Shown here: positions 1 to 6,769 of the stretch, in pieces
Layout: each line of letters opens with the position of its first letter
Numbering within the stretch: the first letter of the stretch is position 1
From: Hymenobacter sp. DG01
Lineage (GTDB): Bacteria > Bacteroidota > Bacteroidia > Cytophagales > Hymenobacteraceae
Assembly (NCBI RefSeq): GCF_006352025.1
Contig: NZ_CP040936.1
Span: forward strand, 2,170,001 to 2,234,000
Direction of reading: 5' to 3'
Length of the DNA stretch: 64,000 nt
Position numbers and translations under genes: made by a program
Notes under the pieces: generated by a model
The model's input: the letters and a program-made list of their open reading frames with translations, nothing else
Told to the model about the DNA's origin: nothing
The model's database searches: none

Positions 1-336
1 TTCCTGGCCGGCGAAGGCCAGAACATCACCCCGGCCCGCTACGCCTCCGACCTCACGGAGCGCCAGCGCGTGTCGGAGGAGGTGAAAAAGGAATTGCGCC
101 GGGTGGCCGAAATCCTGAATATTCAGGGCTACGCTCGCATTGACGCGTTTGTGCGGGTGCGCCAGAACGGGGCCGTGGAAGTCATCATCATCGAGGTGAA
201 CTCCCTGCCCGGCATGACGCCCGCCACCTGCATCTTCCACCAAACTGCCCTAGCCGGCTACACCCCCTACGACTTCATCGACCGGATTCTAGAGTTCGGC
301 AAGCAGCGCACAGAGAAGGCCGTGGCACAGAATTAA
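1..336 (+). CDS. ddl: D-alanine--D-alanine ligase, C-terminal part (5' end outside window)
   Basis: This is the last 111 codons of an ATP-grasp ligase that joins two D-alanines for peptidoglycan synthesis in the cytoplasm. The frame is open from base 1, so the gene begins upstream of the window. The sequence shows the family's C-terminal metal/ATP site, EVNSLPGMTP, preceded by the GYARIDAFVR strand that carries an acidic ligand. The downstream neighbour is a PASTA protein, and PASTA domains bind peptidoglycan, which agrees with a cell-wall role. Another ATP-grasp ligase is possible because only the C-terminus is visible, but the EVNSLPGMT signature strongly favours Ddl. Confidence 0.82.
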   Translation, partial: FLAGEGQNITPARYASDLTERQRVSEEVKKELRRVAEILNIQGYARIDAFVRVRQNGAVEVIIIEVNSLPGMTPATCIFHQTALAGYTPYDFIDRILEFGKQRTEKAVAQN

Positions 337-434
337 AAGCTAGTTCCCCTCCTCAGATGAGGAGGGGAACTAGCTTCTAGTCTTCTAATTCCTAGCTTTG
401 TCTCTTCTAGCCTCTGGTCTCTAATTCTCCCCTG

Positions 435-1220
435 ATGTCTTTCTTTAAATCCGATACTCCGGCCGACCTGCTCAAGCATGTGCTGGTGATTTTGCTGGCG
501 ACGGGTATCCTGGTGTTCGGGTTCTTTTACGTGTACCTGCCCATCACCACCAACCACGGCGAAACCATTGTGGTACCGAAGATTACGGGCATGAGCCAGG
601 CCGAGCTGGAAGACTACCTCGACGAGCGGGACCTGGCCTACTTCGTGGACGACAGCACCTACGACGCCTCCATCCGGCCCGGCACGGTGCTTACGCAGGA
701 GCCCAAGGCGGGCGAAAAGGTGAAGGAAGGCCGCAAGATTTACATTTCGGTGGCCATGAAGAACCCACCCGTCATCAAAATGCCCAAGCTGACGGACGGC
801 TCCCTGAAAAACGCCCAGCTCATCCTCAAAAGCTACGACCTGATTGTGGGCCAGATTAAGCTGGTGCCCAACATCCAGAAAGATGCCGTGCTGCGGCAGT
901 TTGTGGGCGGCAAGGAGGTAGCGCCCGGCGCGGCCATCACCAAAGGCACCCGCGTAGATCTGGAGGTAGGCGACGGTCTGGGCAACCAGGAATTCCCGGT
1001 GCCCAACCTCGTGAACATGCCCGTTGATGAGGCCACTACCCTGCTCGTGGGCCAGGGCCTGCAGCCCGGTGAAATCTTCTACCAGGAACCCGAAGAAGGC
1101 CAGGCCGAAGGCACCGTGGTGAAGCAGCGTCCCGTGCCCGGCCCCGGCACCACCATCCGGATGGGCCAGCTCGTGGACCTCTGGGTAGCCGGCCAGGAGC
1201 CCGTGAAGGAAGTGCGCTAA
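435..1220 (+). CDS. PASTA domain-containing membrane protein
   Basis: A 261-residue protein with a short cytoplasmic N-terminus, one transmembrane helix (about residues 15-35) and three consecutive PASTA domains (about 42-110, 113-180 and 187-256), each with the usual VP/MPxLxG start and a PxxGxxVxxGxxI ending. PASTA domains bind peptidoglycan stem peptides or beta-lactams and normally sit outside the cytoplasm on kinases or penicillin-binding proteins; here there is no kinase or transpeptidase part. It follows the Ddl gene by about 100 bp in the same direction, so a periplasmic wall-sensing or scaffold role is a fair inference. A terminator follows the stop codon. Confidence 0.88.
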   Translation: MSFFKSDTPADLLKHVLVILLATGILVFGFFYVYLPITTNHGETIVVPKITGMSQAELEDYLDERDLAYFVDDSTYDASIRPGTVLTQEPKAGEKVKEGRKIYISVAMKNPPVIKMPKLTDGSLKNAQLILKSYDLIVGQIKLVPNIQKDAVLRQFVGGKEVAPGAAITKGTRVDLEVGDGLGNQEFPVPNLVNMPVDEATTLLVGQGLQPGEIFYQEPEEGQAEGTVVKQRPVPGPGTTIRMGQLVDLWVAGQEPVKEVR

Positions 1221-1252
1221 CTCTGCGCCGACCCAAGGCTGAAATACAAGTG

Positions 1253-1287
1253 AAAAAGGTTCGTTGGTTATACCACGAACCTTTTTT
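1253..1287 (+). terminator. Rho-independent terminator after the PASTA gene
   Basis: The arms AAAAAGGTTCGT and ACGAACCTTTTTT form a 12-bp stem with a short loop, ending in a T-run. It lies about 30 bp after the PASTA gene stop and separates it from the next gene. Confidence 0.85.
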
Positions 1288-1351
1288 CGTTTCTGTCCGT
1301 GAGAGAAGCACGGCCGCCTGCTCTTGGTTGGTTTCTGTTACTTTGTTATCA

Positions 1352-3223
1352 ATGACTCGTTTTCTACGCTTTCTGCCCGCTGTGCTGGTAGCGCTGAGCC
1401 TGCTGCCCCGGGTTGGCTTTGGGCAAGTGCTGGTTCACCCGCTGGGTACCGAGCCCGCGCACCGGGCCGCGCCCGCCCCGGCCCGCCGGGCGGCAGTGCT
1501 GGCCCTGCCGTTCTTCGATGATTTTTCAAGCCAGCCCGAGGGACAGCCCGACGCCCGGCGCTGGGAAACCTCCGGTGGAACCCTGGTTAATAACCGCTAC
1601 CCCCGCCGCCCGCCCACCAAGAACGTGGCTACCCTCGACGGGCTCGATGCCCAAGGCAAAGCCCGGGGGCCGGTGTCGTTTATTGGGGAAGGCGACCTGC
1701 TGACTTCCCAGCCCCTGGACCTAAGCGCCCTCAGAACCACCGACAACGTGTACCTGAGCTTTTTCTGGCAGGCCGGCTCCATCTTCGGGCCGCCGGCTCC
1801 CAGCGGCTCGCGGCCCATTGCCCTGTACGTCGATTTTCTGAGCCAGAGCAACCAGTGGGAGCAGGTGTGGCAGCTGCGCAGTCCCGGCGACACAACCGTA
1901 TTTCGCTTCCAGGCCCTGCCCGTTAATCAGGCGCAGTTTCTGCACGCCGGGTTCCGGTTCCGGTTTCGGATGAACGGGGTGCTCTACAACAACCGCGACG
2001 CCTGGAGCGTGGACTACGTGCGCCTGGACCGCAACCGCACCGCCACCGACTCTACGTTCCGCGACATAGCCGTAAGCCGCGCCCTGCCCAGCGCTCTGAA
2101 GCGCTACACCGCCCTGCCCGTGGCCCAGTTCAACCAGAACGCGGCCCAGGAGCTAACGGACCGCACTGGCACCACCGTCAATAACTTCGATATTGGTCCG
2201 GCCCCTACCCCCATCAGCTGGACCGGAACCCTGGCAGTGCTGCCCGGCGGCCCCACCAGTCAGTTTCTCACCGGCGGCCGCTCCCTCGATGCCAACGCGC
2301 GCCAGCTGCCGGTAACGGGCAGCGTGCGCACGGCCAGCGTGCCGCTTACCACTACCCCCAAGTTTCTCCGTCAGCGCCTCACCCTGCTCACCAATGAAAT
2401 CAACCTGCTTACCCAGCCCAACGATACCCTGAGTCGGGTAACCGTCCTGAGCGACTACTTTGCTTACGACGACGGGACGGCCGAAGCCAGCGTGAGTCTG
2501 CCCACAGCCTCTACCGGCCCGGCCAGTTACCTAGCCTTGCGCTTCGACCTAAACCAGCCCGACCAGATCCGGGCCATTCGGCTGTATCCGGTGCTGGCCA
2601 CGGCGGCCGGGCGCGCCATCACGCTCAACATCTGGGACGACGACGGCACGGGTAAGCCCACGGCCCGGCCCAAGGCCACCAAAGCCTACACCATTCCCGC
2701 CACCCTGCCCGAGGGACAGTCGTTTGTGGAGGTGGCCTTTGATGCGCCGGTACCCGTGAGCAACCGGTTCTACGCCGGCTATGGGCAGGCCGCCACGCCG
2801 CAGTTCGTGGAGTTTGGACTGGATTTGAATAACGCGTCGCCCCCCGGCTACCTGCTGCTGAATGCGCTGGATACCTGGAGCGTTAACAACACCGCCACCC
2901 CCACCCGCCCCGCCGGGGCCCTGATGCTGCGGCCCGTAACCGGCAGCACCGTCACGGGCACGGCGGCCCCGGCCGAGGTGGCGGCTACCTACTTGCTTTA
3001 CCCCAACCCTACCCCCGCCCAGGGCCGGGTGCGAGTACAAGGGCGCTATACCCAGGCCGTGGTGCTTGACGCCCTGGGTCGCGTGGCCTGGGAGCCGCCC
3101 GTAGGGCAGCAGGGCCAGCCCGAGCTGCTGTTGCCCTCCTTGCCGGCGGGCCTGTACTTCGTGCGCCTGACCCTGCCCGACGGCCAGTTGGTAACCAAAC
3201 GGCTATCGGTGCTGGCGCCGTAA
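1352..3223 (+). CDS. Secreted T9SS type A sorting-domain protein
   Basis: A 623-residue secreted protein. I chose the ATG at 1352 because it begins with a signal peptide (MTRFLRFLPAVLVALSLL, cleavage near GFGQ); the longer frame upstream runs through the terminator. The body is rich in beta-strand-type repeats of hydrophobic and Gly/Asn residues, with no catalytic motif I recognise. The last ~75 residues have the T9SS type A tail features: YLLYPNPTPAQGRVRV, an ALGR turn, LPAGLYFVRL and a KRLSVL ending. It is therefore expected to cross the outer membrane through the type IX system and be surface-bound or released. Function unknown. Confidence 0.85.
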   Translation: MTRFLRFLPAVLVALSLLPRVGFGQVLVHPLGTEPAHRAAPAPARRAAVLALPFFDDFSSQPEGQPDARRWETSGGTLVNNRYPRRPPTKNVATLDGLDAQGKARGPVSFIGEGDLLTSQPLDLSALRTTDNVYLSFFWQAGSIFGPPAPSGSRPIALYVDFLSQSNQWEQVWQLRSPGDTTVFRFQALPVNQAQFLHAGFRFRFRMNGVLYNNRDAWSVDYVRLDRNRTATDSTFRDIAVSRALPSALKRYTALPVAQFNQNAAQELTDRTGTTVNNFDIGPAPTPISWTGTLAVLPGGPTSQFLTGGRSLDANARQLPVTGSVRTASVPLTTTPKFLRQRLTLLTNEINLLTQPNDTLSRVTVLSDYFAYDDGTAEASVSLPTASTGPASYLALRFDLNQPDQIRAIRLYPVLATAAGRAITLNIWDDDGTGKPTARPKATKAYTIPATLPEGQSFVEVAFDAPVPVSNRFYAGYGQAATPQFVEFGLDLNNASPPGYLLLNALDTWSVNNTATPTRPAGALMLRPVTGSTVTGTAAPAEVAATYLLYPNPTPAQGRVRVQGRYTQAVVLDALGRVAWEPPVGQQGQPELLLPSLPAGLYFVRLTLPDGQLVTKRLSVLAP

Positions 3224-3326
3224 ACGGGCCACTGGCGCCGGTGTGGCGGTTTCTTGCTATTGTTGTGCCTGGGCAGGCTTACATGCACGCTTTTCCTCAC
3301 TCTTCACCCCCTGACAACTATTCTCC

Positions 3327-3626
3327 ATGACTGACATCATCCCCGCCGAACTAAAGGAGCGCCAGGCTGCCGGTACCGCCCCCACCATCATCGACGTGCG
3401 CGAGACGTGGGAAAATGCCGAAGCCAGCATTGCGGGCAGCCAGAACATTCCGCTGGGCGAGCTGCCCGGCAAGCTCGACGACCTGGACCACCTCAAAGAC
3501 CAGGAAGTAGTTGTGCATTGCAAAGGCGGCGGCCGCTCGGCTTCGGCCAAAGCCTTCCTGCAGCAGCAGGGCTTCCAGAACGTGCGCAACCTGCTGGGTG
3601 GCATGCAGGCCTACCAGCAAGCCTAA
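3327..3626 (+). CDS. Rhodanese-like domain protein
   Basis: A 99-residue single-domain rhodanese, the usual size for the small cytoplasmic members (GlpE/PspE type). It has the DVRE motif at residues 23-26 and the active-site loop HCKGGGRS with Cys65 as the sulfur carrier. No signal peptide is visible. Known members move sulfane sulfur from thiosulfate or persulfides to acceptors such as cyanide or thioredoxin. It is flanked by a terminator and lies just upstream of the OhrR/Ohr peroxide-defence genes, so a thiol-redox role is plausible but not shown. Confidence 0.9.
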   Translation: MTDIIPAELKERQAAGTAPTIIDVRETWENAEASIAGSQNIPLGELPGKLDDLDHLKDQEVVVHCKGGGRSASAKAFLQQQGFQNVRNLLGGMQAYQQA

Positions 3627-3642
3627 CGGATCTGCTTCACTC

Positions 3643-3688
3643 CGCAAAAAACCGACTCTGCCAGCTGGGCAGAGTCGGTTTTTTTGCG
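3643..3688. terminator. Strong terminator after the rhodanese gene
   Basis: A near-perfect 18-bp stem (CGCAAAAAACCGACTCTGCC with its complement) around AGCT, with A-run and T-run on opposite sides, so it could act in both directions. It closes the rhodanese transcript. Confidence 0.9.
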
Positions 3689-3751
3689 CTACCGCTATTG
3701 GTAGTTGAAAATTTACTTTCTGACAGTCAACCTTTTGAAACGAAGTTAGCA

Positions 3752-3773
3752 ATTTAGTTGTACACAATTAAAT
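3752..3773. promoter_or_regulatory. Probable OhrR operator
   Basis: An inverted repeat with arms ATTTAGTTGT and ACAATTAAAT (9 of 10 positions complementary) around AC, 38 bp before the OhrR start. The AT-rich TTGT/ACAA core resembles known OhrR operators. Its place upstream of ohrR suggests autoregulation; no second copy is visible before ohr, so ohr may be read from the same transcript. Confidence 0.6.
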
Positions 3774-3810
3774 AGCATGAAATATAATTCCCTTTCTTTG
3801 TTCAGCTTTT

Positions 3811-4263
3811 ATGAGTAACCCAACGTCTTCTTCTGCTCCCAACCCACTGCTCCAACTGGAAAACCAGCTGTGCTTTCCGCTCTATGCCCTGTCGCGGATG
3901 GTTACGAAGGCCTACCAGCCGCTGCTGCAGGAACTGGACCTGACGTATCCGCAATACCTGGTATTCCTGCTCTTGTGGGAGCACCAGGAGCTGACGGTAA
4001 AGGAGCTAGGCGAAAAGCTGCTGCTGGACTCCGGCACCCTTACGCCCCTGCTCAAGCGCCTGGAGCGGAAGCAATGGATCAGTCGGCGCCGCGACCCGCG
4101 CGACGAGCGTTCGGTTATTATTGGGCTGCTACCAGCGGGGCAGGCCCTGCAGGTGCAGGCCTGCAAGGTGCCGGAGCAGATTTTTGCTCAGCTCAACCTG
4201 ACTCCAACCGAATTTGAGACGCTTCGCTCTCAGCTGAATACCCTCTTAACCCAACTGGCCTAA
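3811..4263 (+). CDS. ohrR: MarR-family organic hydroperoxide sensor OhrR
   Basis: A 150-residue winged-helix repressor of the MarR family. Known OhrR proteins release DNA when a conserved N-terminal cysteine is oxidised by organic peroxides. Here the signature ENQLCFPLYALSR places that cysteine at residue 21, followed by the TYPQYLVFLLLW helix, and the wing region DPRDERSVI is intact. A second cysteine at residue 118 suggests the two-cysteine class (as in Xanthomonas), where oxidation ends in a disulfide; that is inference. The gene is followed after 36 bp by ohr, and a matching inverted repeat lies upstream. Confidence 0.9.
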   Translation: MSNPTSSSAPNPLLQLENQLCFPLYALSRMVTKAYQPLLQELDLTYPQYLVFLLLWEHQELTVKELGEKLLLDSGTLTPLLKRLERKQWISRRRDPRDERSVIIGLLPAGQALQVQACKVPEQIFAQLNLTPTEFETLRSQLNTLLTQLA

Positions 4264-4299
4264 GGCCACTTTTCTTTCATCCCTTCTTGTCCCCTTCTT

Positions 4300-4737
4300 A
4301 TGAAAATCGAGAAAATCTTCACGGCTCAGGCCAAAGCTAAAGGTGGCCGCGACGGTCAGGTTACTTCCGAGGATCAGGTGCTGAACCTGGCCCTGAGCAC
4401 GCCCAAAGCCATGGGCGGCCCCGGCAAAGCTGGTGCTACCAACCCCGAGCAGCTGTTCGCGGCCGGCTACGCGGCCTGCTTTGAGGGTGCCCTGGGGGTA
4501 GCAGCCCGCCAGGCCGGCGTGAAGCTGGAAGGCGTGACGGTGGAAGCCTTCATCGGTTTCGGCAAAGCCGAAGACGGTGGCTACGGCATCTCGGCTGATC
4601 TGCACGTAAATATTCCCGGCGTAGAGCAAGGCCAGGCCGAGCAGCTGGTAGAGGCCGCCCACGGCATTTGTCCCTACTCGCGCGCTACCCGCGGCAACAT
4701 CGACGTAGCCCTTACGACCACCACCAACCCGGCGTAA
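4300..4737 (+). CDS. ohr: Organic hydroperoxide resistance protein Ohr
   Basis: A 145-residue Ohr/OsmC-family peroxidase that reduces organic and fatty-acid hydroperoxides with a cysteine pair. Both catalytic cysteines are at canonical places: Cys60 in FAAGYAACF and Cys124 in HGICPYSRATRGN, and the length is the family's normal one. It lies directly after ohrR in the same direction, which gives the common sensor-effector pair. A second Ohr is encoded on the other strand at 14082-14573; this copy is the one expected to answer to OhrR. Confidence 0.94.
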   Translation: MKIEKIFTAQAKAKGGRDGQVTSEDQVLNLALSTPKAMGGPGKAGATNPEQLFAAGYAACFEGALGVAARQAGVKLEGVTVEAFIGFGKAEDGGYGISADLHVNIPGVEQGQAEQLVEAAHGICPYSRATRGNIDVALTTTTNPA

Positions 4738-4759
4738 GTATCGGCTAACCGGTAAAATG

Positions 4760-4856
4760 CTGTCATCCGGCGTGGAGCGCAAGCTCTTCGGCTGCCCAAG
4801 CGGTTATCCTACCGCATCCGGGCGCGAAGAGGCTTGCGGCCCGCGCCGGATGACAG
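4760..4856. repeat. 97-bp imperfect hairpin with CTGTCATCCGGCG ends
   Basis: The outer arms CTGTCATCCGGCG and CGCCGGATGACAG are exact 13-bp complements, and inner segments (4777-4790 with 4824-4839) also pair, so the whole stretch folds on itself. It ends in a T-rich run, so in RNA it could terminate the ohr transcript. The ends suggest a dispersed REP- or MITE-like element, but I see no second full copy in this window. Confidence 0.65.
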
Positions 4857-4884
4857 TTTTCTTTTTCTCACTCCTTTCCACACC

Positions 4885-5880
4885 ATGCAAAACCAAACCA
4901 TTCTGCTGGCCAGCCGCCCTACCGGCACGCCTACCGCCGATAACTTCCGCTTTGAAACCAGCGAAGTGCCCGCCCTCACCGAAGGCCAGGTGCTGCTGAA
5001 AACCCTTTACGTTTCCGTGGACCCTTATATGCGCGGCCGCATGAACGAGGGCAAATCGTACGTACCGCCCTTCGAGCTGAACCAGCCCGTAGCCGGCGGG
5101 GCCGTTGCCGAGGTGATTGACAGCAAACTCCACAGCCTGCCCGTGGGCTCCCTGGTAACCGGTAACCTGCCCTGGCAGCAATACATTGTATCGGCGGGCC
5201 AAGGCCTGCAGGTTATTTCGGCCGATGAGGCGCCGGCCAGCTACTACCTCGGGCTGCTGGGCATGCCCGGCCTGACGGCGTACTTCGGGCTGCTGGATAT
5301 CTGCGACCCGAAGCCCGGCGAAACCGTGGTGGTATCGGGCGCGGCCGGCGCGGTAGGCCTGATTGTGGGTCAGATTGCCAAGATCAAAGGTGCCCGCGTG
5401 ATTGGCACGGCCGGCTCCGACGAGAAGGTGGCCTACCTGAAAGAGCTGGGCTTCGACGAGGCCATCAACTACAAAACCGCCAACATTCCGGAAGCGCTGG
5501 CCGCCGCTGCCCCCCAGGGGGTTGACTGCTACTTCGATAACGTGGGCGGCCCCATCACAGATGCCGTGTACGACCTGCTCAACAACCACGCCCGCATTGC
5601 CCTCTGCGGACAGATTTCCAGCTACAACGACGCCCAAGCGCCCATGGGCCCACGCCCTGAGGGCAAGCTTCTGAAAACCAGCACCAAGCTACAGGGCTTC
5701 ATCGTGAGCAACTACTACCAGCGCTGGCCCGAAGGCGTAAAGCAGCTCACCGAATGGTACAAGGAAGGCAAGCTGCGGGCCGAAGAAACTGTGACAGAAG
5801 GCTTCGACCAGATTCCGACGGCTTTCCTGGGCTTGTTTAAGGGCGAAAACACGGGCAAAGCCATCGTGAAAGTAGCCTAG
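4885..5880 (+). CDS. NADP-dependent oxidoreductase (zinc-free MDR, CurA/leukotriene B4 dehydrogenase type)
   Basis: A 331-residue medium-chain reductase. The ATG at 4885 (MQNQTILLASRP) fits the family start; the longer frame begins inside the upstream hairpin. Features: the early SVDPYMRGRMN motif typical of the prostaglandin/leukotriene and CurA branch, the nucleotide-binding VVSGAAGAVGLIVGQIAK segment at about residues 148-165, and the DNVGG turn. No zinc-binding cysteine cluster is present, as expected for this branch. Known members use NADPH to reduce the double bond of alpha,beta-unsaturated ketones and aldehydes. Placement after the peroxide genes fits a role against lipid-peroxidation products, by inference. 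Confidence 0.9.
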   Translation: MQNQTILLASRPTGTPTADNFRFETSEVPALTEGQVLLKTLYVSVDPYMRGRMNEGKSYVPPFELNQPVAGGAVAEVIDSKLHSLPVGSLVTGNLPWQQYIVSAGQGLQVISADEAPASYYLGLLGMPGLTAYFGLLDICDPKPGETVVVSGAAGAVGLIVGQIAKIKGARVIGTAGSDEKVAYLKELGFDEAINYKTANIPEALAAAAPQGVDCYFDNVGGPITDAVYDLLNNHARIALCGQISSYNDAQAPMGPRPEGKLLKTSTKLQGFIVSNYYQRWPEGVKQLTEWYKEGKLRAEETVTEGFDQIPTAFLGLFKGENTGKAIVKVA

Positions 5881-6003
5881 CGGAAGCACGCAGGGGGTTG
5901 GGGCTGCACCCGTTGAGTGTGGTTGCCTCTCCCCTGCCATTGCCTGAACCGCTGCTTTATCACTTGCTCGACTTACTTATTTCTTCCATTAAAACTGACT
6001 TCG

Positions 6004-6684
6004 ATGAACATCTTACTGGTGCTGACCTCGCACGATCAACTGGGCAACACGGGCCACAAAACCGGCTTCTGGCTGGAAGAATTCGCCGCTCCTTACTATG
6101 TGTTCAAGGATGCCGGCGCTACCCTTACCCTGGCCTCACCCCTGGGCGGGCAGCCACCCCTCGACCCCAAAAGCGACGACCCCAGCGCCCAGACCGAAGC
6201 CACGGAGCGCTTCAAGCAGGACCCGGAGGCCCAGCAGGCCCTGGCCAACACCGTCCGGCTCGACACCATTTCGGCCGCTGATTATGATGCCGTGTTCTAC
6301 CCCGGCGGCCACGGTCCGCTCTGGGATTTGGCCGAAGACCCCAAGTCCATTGCCCTAATTGAAGCCATGTACGCCGCCGGCAAGCCCGTGGCGGCTGTGT
6401 GCCACGCGCCGGGCGTACTGCGTCATGTAAAAGCGCCCAATGGCGAACTGCTGGTGAAAGGCAAATCGGTAGCGGGCTTCACGAACACCGAGGAGGCAGC
6501 AGTACAGCTCACCGACGTAGTGCCTTTCCTGGTGGAAGACATGCTGAAGCAGAGCGGCGCCGACTACTCCAAAATTGCCGACTGGCAGCCCTACGTAGTG
6601 CGCTCCGAAAACCTGATTACCGGCCAGAACCCGGCTTCCTCGGAGCCAGCTGCTCAGGAGCTGCTGCAGTTGCTGCAGAAGTAA
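6004..6684 (+). CDS. DJ-1/PfpI family protein (Hsp31-like class I glutamine amidotransferase fold)
   Basis: A 226-residue protein of the DJ-1/PfpI superfamily. The start at 6004 (MNILLVLTSHDQ) is the conserved one; upstream codons encode no domain. It has the TGFWLEEFAAPYYVFKDAG helix with the family glutamate, the YDAVFYPGGHGP strand-turn, and the nucleophile elbow AVCHAPG with Cys133 next to His134. The length and the KTGFWLEE motif match the Hsp31/YajL-like enzymes that remove methylglyoxal as lactate or act as chaperones. Its neighbours (peroxidase, enal reductase) also fit carbonyl and oxidant stress. Protease activity is unlikely to be the main role. Confidence 0.9.
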   Translation: MNILLVLTSHDQLGNTGHKTGFWLEEFAAPYYVFKDAGATLTLASPLGGQPPLDPKSDDPSAQTEATERFKQDPEAQQALANTVRLDTISAADYDAVFYPGGHGPLWDLAEDPKSIALIEAMYAAGKPVAAVCHAPGVLRHVKAPNGELLVKGKSVAGFTNTEEAAVQLTDVVPFLVEDMLKQSGADYSKIADWQPYVVRSENLITGQNPASSEPAAQELLQLLQK

Positions 6685-6696
6685 GCACCCGTCCAC

Positions 6697-6744
6697 AACG
6701 CGAAAAAGTCGCCTTAGAATCTGCTGAGGTGACTTTTTCGCGTT
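6697..6744. terminator. Terminator between the converging DJ-1-like and recQ genes
   Basis: A 20-bp stem (AACGCGAAAAAGTCGCCTTA against TGAGGTGACTTTTTCGCGTT) with an 8-nt loop. The A-run and T-run make it usable from both sides, fitting its place between convergent genes. Confidence 0.85.
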
Positions 6745-6769
6745 TATCAGGATCCTCGGCCAGCATTGG

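Noticed and set aside
4804..5637. 277-codon open frame on the minus strand
   Set aside because: It is antisense to the NADP-dependent oxidoreductase, which has clear family motifs.
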